Shown here piece after piece: positions 23,840-35,852 of a stretch of DNA of 64,000 bases (position 1 is the stretch's first letter; each line of letters begins with the position of its first letter). Position numbers and translations under genes: made by a program. The notes below the pieces were generated by a model, which was given only the letters and a program-made list of their open reading frames with translations, was not told where the DNA came from and ran no database searches. This DNA is from Dirofilaria immitis (lineage: Eukaryota > Nematoda > Chromadorea > Rhabditida > Onchocercidae): positions 2,656,501-2,720,500 of the forward strand of contig JAKNDB010000079.1 of the NCBI GenBank assembly GCA_024305405.1, read 5' to 3'.

Positions 23840-23888
23840 ACGTGAAACGTGAAACGTGAAACGTGAAACGTGAAACGTGAAATGTGAA
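23840..23888. repeat. Heptamer tandem array (ACGTGAA)
   Basis: Six perfect ACGTGAA copies (23840-23881) and one variant, ATGTGAA (23882-23888). Each carries an ACGTG core. Confidence 0.95.
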
Positions 23889-24079
23889 AATATAAAAATC
23901 ATCTATTGTTGGTTCAATTGATCAGCATCAATTGCAATGCCATCATTAATCAATTCAACGATTCATCCATTCCGATTGTAATAATTGGATTTTCTGCACG
24001 CAGTCTACCTATCGTTGTATCCATTCCAAATCGAAGCGGTAATAATCAATTGAATGATAGAAATAGTTAGAAAACAGTA

Positions 24080-24216
24080 CAACAATAACAACAACAGCAA
24101 TAACAACAATAGCAATAACAACAACAACAACAAACAACAACAACAACAGTAACAACAACAACACCGACAACAACACCGACAACAACAACAACAACAACAA
24201 CAACAACAGTAACAAC
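24080..24216. repeat. (AAC)n compound array
   Basis: AAC triplets with AGT, AGC and ACCGAC interruptions. Confidence 0.95.
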
Positions 24217-24548
24217 AAGAAAGAAAGAATTAAATAAATTTTTTTAAATTATTAATTTATTTTATGATTGAAATAAATAAGTTCAAATAAGAGAAAGATG
24301 CTAAGAAAGAGGAAACAGTAGAGGAAGAGAAAATAAAACAAAAAAAAGAGAAGGGAAAATTTGGAGAAAATGGCCGATAACGACAAGAAAGGGATGATTA
24401 TAATCGGCAAGAAAATTGTCATCATATACAATCACTAACTGACTAACTAACTAACTGATTGATTGATTGACTGATTAACTGATTGACCGATTAACTAATC
24501 GACTATTTGACTGATTTGATGACAATGTAGAAATATTGTCACTATATT

Positions 24549-24549
<1 letters not shown>

Positions 24550-24595
<46 letters not shown>
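24550..24595. repeat. (AAT)n microsatellite
   Basis: About 15 AAT triplets without interruption. Confidence 0.97.
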
Positions 24596-24596
<1 letters not shown>

Positions 24597-25681
24597 GTAT
24601 ATCAAGAATATAAAGGTATAACAAATTACTCATGAATAATATAATATACCATCAGATATATTATTAGATCGATCAGAAGATGATCTTGATCAAGAATGGA
24701 ATATAGTTTAATTTTTACAAAAAAAAAAGTTAATAATAGTAATCCGGTGAAGAATAACGGCCCTATTATCAGATACGAGCAAATAATGGCCGGAATTGAT
24801 GGGGTAAAGATAGATAGATAGAGATATGTAAGTGTTGGAAATAGTGAAGAGAGTTGATTGTACGACAATACTCTCTCTCTGCCGCCTAATGATGATTGCT
24901 TGTCGAACACGTTGTTCACGAATGTTTCGATATAGGTGGTCGATGATTGAGCTGGGCCGATAGCTTGGCAAATGATGAAGGACGGCAAGAGGGAGCAAAG
25001 AGGCGGAGAGGCCATTTCAATGAATTCAATCAGTGGATAGATTTCAAAGTTAAGGCCTGCCCTATCTTTTTCAACTCCACCCTATCTATCTTATCTATTC
25101 ATCATCATTAATTGATTACCACCATACCCGCCCTCATTTGGGATGGGCCATTTTTCTAATAGTTTCACCTTATTCTTCTTCTAACACTATCTTATCACTA
25201 TTAGAAATTTTACCTGTTCATTCAACAAAAGACAATTTCTCTCAGGAAGATCTCGGGAAGAAATATGGGCGGGGTTTGATATACTCAATAGAAAAAAAGA
25301 GAAAGAGAAAGAAAAAGAGCATGAGTGTTAGAGAGCAGAAACTTGTTATTATTGGATGTTTGATACGGTAGCTATTAAATGCTAAGTATAAGTGTCCGAC
25401 TTTTTTAACATATTGTTTATGTTAGTTTTTGCATGGTGATAATGAAAACTGATGATAAATGCAAATAGCAGTGATTATTTTAATGATAATGGCAATGACA
25501 ATATTATGGTAAAAACAATGATAATGGGAATAATAAAATTAGAAGCATTAATACTGATAATTTGGAATAATTATAACTTTTAATAATGTTAATAAATAAT
25601 CCTAATAATAGTGATGACGATAACGATATGATAATAATTAATCTAATCTCTTGATAGGCAAATATAAATACAATGATGATG

Positions 25682-25714
<33 letters not shown>

Positions 25715-26175
25715 GTAATGATTATTTGAAATAATTAAAAAAATAACATGATAGATAATAAATTACATATAGATTATTTAATGAAAAAAAAACTATTCAA
25801 AAAACTTATCAATTACTTTTTCTTTCTCTATATATTTATGCAAATATTTCATAGTATTTTCATAGAAATGCATATTTAGAAGAATATATTCATAAAATCA
25901 TGGAATTATACTTTATATCATCTTATCATTTTAAAAGATAAAAATGATAAGAAATATAATAATTTGGTAAGAATTAATTAAATTTAAATTAATTCGATGA
26001 TATAATCTTTAGATTAATAATGCCAAAAATTTTCCATTTTTTCCCTATCTTTTAAAAATTAGAAAATATGCTAAATTAGGTAGCCAAAAAGAAAAAAAAA
26101 TCTTTGCTATATTACAACTAAAAGCTTTTCAAAAATTAAACTCAAAAATATATTATATAAATAATCGAAATGAAA

Positions 26176-26242
26176 AAGGATATACATACATACATACATA
26201 TATACATACATACATACACATATATATGTATATATGTGTATG

Positions 26243-26273
<31 letters not shown>

Positions 26274-26285
26274 ATGTAAGTATGT
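26176..26285. repeat. TACATA/TATGTA inverted array
   Basis: The left half is TACATACA repeats and the right half TATGTATG repeats, so the two halves are complementary and can form a long hairpin or cruciform. Confidence 0.9.
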
Positions 26286-26599
26286 AAACATTATATTCAA
26301 ATATCTATCTATTTATTTATCCATTCTTTATTGCCTATAAAAAGTATATAATCTATTGCAGAAATAATGTTTATATTTGCCGAAATGAAAATGAACTCAA
26401 TAACTCATTTAATGAAATAGGATATCATTAATGAATATATTTATATCTGTATATCTATTATAGAAGCAATTCGAGACATGTGTTCATTAGATGTTTTTCG
26501 AAGCAGATGTTTTCACATTCCACATAGAACCCATTAAAAAAATCTTCCGTTGATTGATATAGCAGCTAAAATAAAATTATTTACACGAATTGGTATATA

Positions 26600-26787
26600 T
26601 TATATATACATACACATACATACATACATACACATACATACACATACATATACATACATATACATACACATACATACACATACATATATGCTATACAATG
26701 CATATTTTATATCGATTTAACAGATAAAGCGTAGGAGGCGGGGAGGAGAGAAAAGTGACAGATAAATAAAGAGGATATGTATATCTA

Positions 26788-26820
<33 letters not shown>

Positions 26821-26825
26821 GTGAA
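26600..26825. repeat. (ACATAC)n array and TATATC/GATATA palindrome
   Basis: CATACA repeats at 26600-26690; at about 26778-26822 TATCTATATCTA pairs with TAGATATAGATA around a TA core. Confidence 0.88.
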
Positions 26826-26934
26826 TATAGATAAATGAAATGGACGACATTTCAATCATTCATTATTTTAGAATTAATTGGAAAAAATTTTTCCTTTATT
26901 TGCATCTAAATTACATGATGCCTTTTATCATCGT

Positions 26935-27175
26935 AATAATCATCATTATTATCATTATCATCATCACTATCATCATTATTATAATTATCATCATCATTAT
27001 TATCATCATCATCACTATCATCATCACTATCACCATCACTATCACCATCATTATCATTATCATCATCACTATCATCATTATTATAATTATCATCATCATT
27101 ATTATCATCATCACTATCATCATCACTATCACCATCACTATCACCATCATTATCATTATCATTATCGTAATTATT
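26935..27175. repeat. TCA/TCACCA array with a 102-bp higher-order repeat
   Basis: ATC-type triplets. The block starting TCATCACTATCATCATTATT at 26961 recurs at 27063. Long Ile or His open frames on both strands come from this array only. Confidence 0.93.
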
Positions 27176-28268
27176 ATTATCAATATCAAATCGTCATTAT
27201 CATTAAATTTTTATCGCTTTTACACGATTTATTTCATTGATACAATAAATATTATCAATAAACATATATATATAACATATACATACATACATACATAGAA
27301 AGTAATAATTAAAAAAAAATTTTAAATTAAATTTTTTTGAAATTTAAAACCAAACTCTTTTAATGCATTGAAATTTAATATCTTCCATTTCTCCTATCCT
27401 TCTTTTTTCTCTCTCTCTCCCTCTCTCTATCTTTCTCTCTCTCTTTCTCTCTCTCAAGAAATCTCAGCAATTTATCGCAATACTTATATTTTTTAGATAT
27501 TAATATTTACTATTTTTGGTATATTATAAATGAAAATTTTTAAAAATTATTATCAATGATAATCAATAATCAATTGAAATTTTAATATTATGAAAAGAAA
27601 AAAAAATTAAATAGGTATAAGAGATATGAAAAATTTGCTTGAAAGCATATAATTTTAAAGAAGATTTTACATGAAAATTATATATGATAAGTGTACAATT
27701 TTAGAAATAAATTTCACTATTTCTTGACAATTTTTATTTATTTATTTTTTTCCAATTTTCAATTTCTTAGCTCAATAAACAATTTGATGAATCATAAATG
27801 AAGCAATAAATTTGCAAAAAAATAATAAATTAATTTTTATTAAAATATGTAAATATATATGTACATGTATAAATAAATAGCAAACAACTTATTTGTTTGT
27901 TTATTTATTTATTTTTTTAGGCAAATAAGTTTTTAAATTATTATGTATAAATTTGATTTTTTTTTAAATATATGATTATGTATTTACTTTTAAGATTATA
28001 TTTCTTATGCATTTTAATTATTATTATATTTATTAATTTGACTAATTTTTCTATTTGTTTAATTCATTATTCAATTAATGAATTATTAAATTATAATTAA
28101 ATATCAATGATTCCTTTTCCTTTTCTCATTTCAATGATCATAAATGATTGATATTTATGATTAACCTTGAAATTTTCATTTATCATTAATTAGTAATAAT
28201 TTCAATTAATGCTTTGATATTTTAGATTAAATTAAATTAATTATAAAAATTATTTTATGATAAAAAGA

Positions 28269-28314
28269 AAGAGAGAGAAGGAACGAGAGAGAGAGGGAAA
28301 AGAGAGAGAGAGAA
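28269..28314. repeat. (GA)n-rich purine tract
   Basis: GA/GGGA repeats on the plus strand. Confidence 0.9.
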
Positions 28315-29288
28315 AAAAGAATTATTACAAATATTATGATATATATCTGTATATATAATTTTAATTAATAATAAATTTAATCTAACACTAATATATATTG
28401 ATGTAAATATATATAAAAATATATAAACATTAGAACATGAAAAAAAAAAGAATATTTATCGATTAAAATTATTTTGATCAAAAAGATCAATCATTCATTT
28501 ATCAATTCATTAAATACTAATACAAAAATAACTATTATTGTTATAATAGTATTCAATTCATTCGTTTATCATATTTGCAACAAACTGATAAATATGATAA
28601 AAATACGAAAGAATAATTTTAGTAAATATTAATATTTTATAAAACGAATAGTAAGCAAATTTATGCCTTACAGTAATCAATGATTATTGTTAAACTAAAA
28701 GAAATAAAAATGAAATGAACAAATTGGATTATGGTAGAATTATTGAAATATATTTTAAGTAATTTATCTATCAAATAACAATGAAGTGAAATTTTCACTA
28801 AGCTTATATTTATCTCATTCTTTCATATTTGTATTGTTTGTTCAGCATTCATTATAACAAATGCTATTTAGATAAAAGAGGAAGGAATGGATAGGATGAA
28901 TACCAGGGGAAAAAAATGGGAAAGTTAGTTACGGGTAGAAATGAGAATAGAGGGGGGAAAAAGTTAGTTACAGGTAGGAATGAAAGAATGAAAAGATACC
29001 CGAAATGAAATGGATGAATATAGCCTGTTTCATAAATATCATACTACTAATATTTTACGATGAATCTTAAAGGACAACTATAGTTCGATTATAGATAAAC
29101 ATATACATATATATATATATATATAAAGTGCACAAATAGAAAATTGACATTAATATTAAATTGTAATTGACATAAATTCATTGCATTTCATATATTTTTC
29201 CCTTTTAAATTTTATTTTATCAATTTTTATCAATAAATGAATACACTTTTATCATTAATATTATCAATAGGAATAATAATGATTGAAA

Positions 29289-29462
29289 GAAAAATTATTT
29301 ATACATAAAAAGAATTAAGAAAAAATATCCTATATATGATAAGATAATTGATAACTATAATGTTACTAATAGAAAGAGTAATAGTTAAAAGAAAAATTAT
29401 TTATATATGAAAAGAATTAAAAAAAAAATATACCTATATATGATAAAATAATTGATAATTAA
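29289..29462. repeat. Diverged 102-bp-period direct duplication
   Basis: GAAAAATTATTTATA...GAATTAA...CTATATATGATAA appears at 29289 and again at 29391 with small indels. Confidence 0.8.
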
Positions 29463-30632
29463 AATATCGGAAATGAAAATAAATAAACTATTCAGATAAT
29501 TTAAAATATTTAAGTAAATTGATATAAAATTATTGCATAAATTCAATGAAAAAAATCTTAAAAGAAAAGAAAAAATGAAAAAAAAAGAGTCATACTCAAA
29601 TATCATTTATAGTAATACTATGAGAGAATTTCATATAGAAATAAAGAAAAAAAGAAACAAATAATCGGAATTGAAAAAATGAAATTAAAAAATAATACAT
29701 AAGTAGAAATTTTAATCAGAAAATAATTATCATTGGAATGAGCTATAAGAAAATAGTTAAAAATGTGAACATAAATTAAACGAAACAAATGATTTATTAC
29801 ATCTATCGAAGATGAGTAATTAAGAAAGCTTAAAATTTCATCTTATCTTATTCTTTCATCAATATAATTTTAAAATGTCGATTGAACAATAATGACTCTC
29901 GATATATTTCTCGTGTTTCTTAAAATTTTTCCCGATAAAAATTGTTTAAAATTAATGGTTAAATTTCTAGACATTATTTATTTATCTAATTAAATAAATA
30001 ATGTCTAATTTTAAAATTAAATTCCTCTTTTTCCAAAAATGAAAAAGCAATAGACAAAATCAATTTTCTTAATTCCAAAAAATTTACGGTTAGAAAGTTT
30101 AATTATGATATGATAAAGAGAAGGCGGAATGATAGCGAGTAGTATCATATCATATCATGGAAGAGAAATAAATTTAAAGAATTTTATGAAAATTCTTTAG
30201 TTTGATAGAGATGTAACTGTTGCTGTTGCTGTTGACCATTACCATATAACAATAAGTGATACTTCATCATATTCATATCTATATCCATCTATGTACACAC
30301 TCTTATACACCTATACATACACACATATACTTTAGCAGATAATAGTTTTTTCTTCGTTTTTTTTTTTTTTTTGAAATATCTCATTAGTTGAATCTTCATT
30401 GACGATTACATTCTCAAAATGTCTGTTAAAGAAGGTTAAGAGGATTAACTTAGAAGAATCAACGGACATCCGATATTCTTTGAAGAAGCCGATTTGTACA
30501 GGTACACAGGTATGTTATGTATCAATGATCATCGATGGATGGATAAATTCATCATCACTTTTTTTTTTTTCATGGCGCCAGGTGTGTATCAAATTGAAAG
30601 CAAAACACTTATTCAAGAGAAGCATCATTCAG

Positions 30633-31012
30633 TTATTATTTCAAATATTAACTTTCTTAATGCATTTTTTCAATTTTTCGGCTCCATCACAAATCGACTA
30701 ATTGTCTCGATAATGTTGCCTTATTACTAATTAGTAATGATATACGCAAAATTTTTATGATATAATTATTATTTCAAATATTAACTGTCTTAATGCATTT
30801 TTCAATTTTTCGGCTCCATCACAAATCGACTAATTGGCTTGATAATGTTGCCCTATATCTAAGTGAAAATTGATTAGTATTGAACTGATATAATTATTAT
30901 TTCAAATATTAACTGTCTTAATGCATTTTTTCAATTTTTCGGCTCCATCACAAATCGACTAATTGTCTCGATAATGTTGCCCTATATTTAAGTGTGAATT
31001 GATTAGTATTGA
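30633..31012. repeat. Three-copy minisatellite, period about 128-133 bp
   Basis: TTATTATTTCAAATATTAAC starts copies at 30633, 30766 and 30894. Each continues with CTTAATGCATTTTTTC and TTCGGCTCCATCACAAATCG. Copies 2 and 3 are most alike. Not a known mobile element to me. Confidence 0.95.
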
Positions 31013-31536
31013 TATCTGTAAATTTCTATGGCATAATATATTATCTAACATTGATTGATGAAAAGAATTGTTAATGTATATTAGAATTGTTAATGATAGA
31101 TGGAAATTTTGCAAAATTTCAATTTCAAATTTCAAAGTTAGCTTTATAATTGTTAAGGTATGAATAGCTTATTATAATAGTTATAATATGCAACTGATAC
31201 TAATTATTCAATTTAGATAACTATGGTAATTCTCGAGATAATTTAAATATTATGAAATTATCCTCGAACATATATATATATATATACATATACAAGTGGG
31301 AAAATAATTACTATTGTGCTAATAATTATTTTATTTGTTTGAAAATAATCAACTGATGGGAGTGTGAAATTGAAATGATACATATTAGGAGAAATGAAAG
31401 ATATTAAATAGTTAATAGCTATTTTTGATATTAATAAGGTCATTAGAAGGATTAATTCGATTAACACATAATTAATGTCTTAACAAACATCAAAAAGTTA
31501 TTGCCGAACATATAATTTCTCCTTTTTCTTAATAAC

Positions 31537-31537
<1 letters not shown>

Positions 31538-31587
<50 letters not shown>
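31538..31587. repeat. (TCA)n microsatellite
   Basis: About 16 uninterrupted TCA triplets; the poly-Met frame on minus is its shadow. Confidence 0.97.
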
Positions 31588-31589
<2 letters not shown>

Positions 31590-33250
31590 TAATTGGTTTG
31601 ATTTATTTTGTCTTTCTTTCATTTGATCAAATTTTCCAAAATAATTTACAAATAACAATTATAACATATTTAACTATTTTATTGTTATTTTGTTAAAATA
31701 GCAATAAAAGTTCAAAGTTCAATCATTTCATTTCACTAAATAACTATTAATATATATTTGGTTTTTTTTTTTTTAAATCGATTTCTGATTAACATTAATT
31801 TTATATAACCTTCCAACTCTTAAACAAATAAATTAATCGTTTCGTAAATGAAAAATAAAACAATATAGTATGATAGAAATTTAAATATAAATTTCATCTA
31901 TTACGGTATTATTAATTTTGAAGTAAATGCAAAGAAAAAAAAGATTTTATGCTAAATTATCCATGCTAAATTTAAAATCAATTAATCAATTAACTTAATA
32001 ACTCAAATTTAAACAATTACTTAATAACTCAATTCTCTCTTTTCTTCCCTTTTTTTTGCACAAAATTTAAATTATAAAATTTGAAATGAATTTCTCTTTT
32101 GGTTTTTTTTGCAAAGCAAGTAGAAAATTTAGCAGAAATGATTAATTTATCATTTAATATAAATGTTAGAAAGTATCGTTATTTGAAGAGAGTTAAAAGA
32201 AGAAGGGTAAAAAAAGGAAAGAATTTAAAAATTTCGTAGATGATCAGAGGTTAGCAAAGGTGATGCCCCTTTCGAGGTAGAATTTGCTTCAGGAAGTAAT
32301 TTACACGGCAAAAGATTGATGTAGTCGAAACGGATGAACTGTTGTTCTCAAAAAGCAAATTTATATGATTAAAGCCTAGGACAGGGATTATTTATTCTTT
32401 TATCTTTTCTCTCTCTCTCTATCTCTTTCCTCTCTCTCTCTTTCTTCCTTATTTGCTAAATATTTTATTACAGGTATATTTAGCAATTAACAAAAAAAAA
32501 CTTCTTCTTTAAATGTAGAGAAGAGATTAAAATTTTGATAATTGATAATTTTTGCTATATAATCAAATTTCATTGATTTTTTTCAAAATTTAACTTTTAA
32601 ATTTCTATCGATTAAATAGGTTAATTCATATTTACATAAACAAAGTATTATTTGTTTCGTACAAGTTGTAAACAATTTTTAAATAAATTAACTTATAAAA
32701 TGTAAGTAACAATTTTGAAAGTTCAGAATTTAATTTTTTTTGTGAATCAAAAAGGTAAAAAGAAAGAGAAAAATTTCGGCAAAAAAAAAATTAATTTTAC
32801 AAATTCTTTTACTTTTTTTTTAAAACATAAAAATTGTATTTATAAAATTAATGAAAATTTCTAAAAGAAAAAAAAAGAAAAAGAAAAAGTTGTACAGTTA
32901 GATTATTTCATTCATTAAAAATTCATACAAATTATTTCAAATGTTTAGCAATAGAATAACTAAAATAATTAATAATAATTTTAAATTCAATCAATAATTA
33001 TAATTACAATATTATCAATTTTAAATTCAAAAATATTAAGAATGAACAAAAAAAAGATGATATAATCCAAGGAAAGCTAAAATTGGAAAATGAATGTTAT
33101 ATGATAGAATATAATCCAAGGGATTGATCTTAGGTAGAAAAAAAACATTAGTTAAAGGTCAATTCTTGTAATGATAATAATTTATTTCAAAATTAATGGA
33201 CTGAAAAATTTATTTAAAGCTTTGCTTAATTCGTTTTTCGCTTTTTTCCC

Positions 33251-33487
33251 ATTTTCCTTTCTTCCAACTATCAAATATTTGATATATGTAAAAACAAGAA
33301 ATTATTAGCATTGAATAATTTAATTCAATAATTTTAATTAATTATAATATGAAATGAAAATTAAATTCCTATTTTCTTTTCTTCCAACCATCAAATATTT
33401 GATATATATAAATGTGAGAGATTATTAGCAATGAATAATTTAATTCAATAATTTTAATTAATTATAATATGAAATGAAAATTAAATT
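33251..33487. repeat. 120-bp tandem duplication
   Basis: The sequence from 33251 recurs at exactly +120. The parts from ATTATTAGCA to AAATTAAATT are almost identical (33301 versus 33421), while the start is slightly diverged. Confidence 0.95.
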
Positions 33488-34449
33488 GAACAGATATTTT
33501 CAATTATTTTTTGAAATTTATAGTAAATATAAAATGTGACTGTTTCTTTTATTATCTCATTTAAGAGAAAGAAAATTGAGGAAGAAAAAAATTGGAAGAG
33601 AAAATTTGTTGATTTTTTTGGAATATTTGAGACATAGTCTTTTGTATTTCAGGAGTAATAATAAAAGAGAGAGAAGTAATTCGGGAGTGATAATATAAAA
33701 GGGAGAGAGAGAGAGAGAAAGAAAAAGAAAAGATATATTGATGAAATATAAATAAATAGTATATATAATATAAAAGGTAAAATTCTAATACAATCACAAT
33801 TATAAGCAATAAAATATCACCATTATTTGATTAACAATTTGAAAAAAAAAAAAGAAACTACGACACCTTTTATCACCTGTCTCTGTCTTTCATAAAACAA
33901 ATATTACTCCTTCATTCGTTGGTTACTAGATTAGAGTTAGAAGATTAACAGGTATAAACGATCATTATGTACACATATACAGACATACAAACATACACAT
34001 ATACAAATGTGTAACGATAAAGAAGCGGACAAAATACTTTAATATCCACAGTATGACAATACTAATAAAACAACGATGACAAATGTTGAATTTTGATTTG
34101 AGAAATGATTACAGACATTTTAGAAGAAAATTACTTAATACCACAAATACTACCAATATTCTCGATTGAGACAAATACGAAAGGTACGAGAATAGAAATT
34201 AGAAGACGAGAGGGAGGGGAGGAGGAAAAAAAACTTGTCAACAGATTAATGAAAGATTGTTAGCATTAAGCTTAAAATACTTCTTTTTCTTCTTCTTCTA
34301 TCTTTAATCATCTATTTCTTACTTCTTTTACTAATAAACAAATCATACCTTTGTAAACATCATAACTGAGCTACAAACAACATATTACTGTAATTATTGG
34401 AATAATTAAGATACATTGATCGATGATATTATTTATATATGTTACAAGT

Positions 34450-34453
<4 letters not shown>

Positions 34454-34503
<50 letters not shown>
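34454..34503. repeat. (TA)n microsatellite
   Basis: About 24 TA units. Confidence 0.97.
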
Positions 34504-34508
<5 letters not shown>

Positions 34509-35054
34509 TTTAAATGATTAAAAATTTTATTAAACAATTAAAAATATGATAAGTAATTGATGATAAATTTTGAAAAATTTAAAAAATAAAATAGCAATAT
34601 TAAATTTAATATATATTAAACATTTAAAATTTAGCATATATTTTTTTATTTTCAATTAATATTTTAATTTAATTTTAAAATTAAACATTAATCCATTTAA
34701 AAATTAATATCATTTACAGTGATTTGATACGATTTTTTCTAATGGATATCTGATATTATATTACAACATTATTATCGAATAATGAAAATAATTGAAAATG
34801 TTAAAATAATTCGCTTAAATTTTGGTTATTTGGTTAATTTGAGCAAAATAAATAGATCCAATTGCTTCTATTGCTTTAAAGAAAATAAATTTTTAAGCTA
34901 TTAAAATTTAAATGAATAATGAACAAACTGATGAGAAGAATAAGCTCAAATTTCATACATCAATTTTCTTCATCCTCTTTTCCTACATATTTCTTCAACA
35001 CGATACGATACGATACATTGATATGTTGTTGATGGATTTTACATTATTTCATAT

Positions 35055-35150
35055 CCTTCTACTTCTTCTTCTTCTTCTTCTTCTACTTCTACTTCTTCTT
35101 CTATTTCTTCTTCTTCTACTTCTTCTTCTACTTTTACTTTCTACTTCATT
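35055..35150. repeat. (TTC)n / CTACTT pyrimidine array
   Basis: TTC triplets with CTA interruptions; the poly-Leu frame is an artefact. Confidence 0.95.
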
Positions 35151-35537
35151 CATTTATCATTTCAGGAAGGAAGGGGAAAAAAATAAGAGAATAAAGAGAG
35201 AGAGAGAGAGAGAATAATTCTTTGATTACACTGATTGATTATCAATTAATCTTTTTATTAATTTGAACATGAAATAATCATTAAATAAAAGCAAATTACC
35301 TTAAGGGCATGATAATAAAAAATGTTTAAATTTATTTATTTTTTTTTCCCTTTTCCTTTCTTTTGCATCAATCAGATCATTGATTTCAAGAAATGCACCT
35401 GTTAAGTAACAACAATTGATGTTCCTTCAGGGTTAAAAATTGTTGCCTCGAACAACCAACTGATTGTTGTTTATGTATCTGTTTTTTTTTTTTTTTTCCT
35501 GCAAAAACTTTTTCTACGAATTTATACATTATATATC

Positions 35538-35660
35538 GATGTATGTGTATGTGTATGTGTTGTATGTGTATGTGTTGTATGCGTTGTGTTGTATGTTGTA
35601 TGTGTTGTATGTTGTATGTGTTGTATGTGTATGTTGTATGTGTTGTATGTTGTATGTAAT
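35538..35660. repeat. TGTATG/TGTTGTATG compound array
   Basis: Alternating TGTATG and TGTTG units of mixed period. Confidence 0.93.
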
Positions 35661-35814
35661 GATAGATTTTTTTTTAAAAATGAAATTTCGTTTCTTTTTT
35701 TTTTTGAACATACAATATAAGATAAGAGAAATTTTGACTTAAGTTCAAGGTGTGAGATATAATGTTTTAAGGTAAAGCAACTTTTCATCATTCATATAAG
35801 AATCTAATTTATCA

Positions 35815-35817
<3 letters not shown>

Positions 35818-35852
<35 letters not shown>
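35818..35852. repeat. (GA)n microsatellite
   Basis: About 16 GA units ending in GGGG. Confidence 0.97.

Noticed and set aside
24626..25015. Two overlapping minus-strand frames (MASPPLCSLL..., VLHHLPSYRP...)
   Set aside because: No recognised domain, and they overlap each other in a GC-richer patch that more plausibly is regulatory; kept only as part of the island finding.
26840..27298. Long Ile/His-rich open frames on both strands
   Set aside because: They arise entirely from the TCA/TCACCA triplet array; no domain, start context or splice support.
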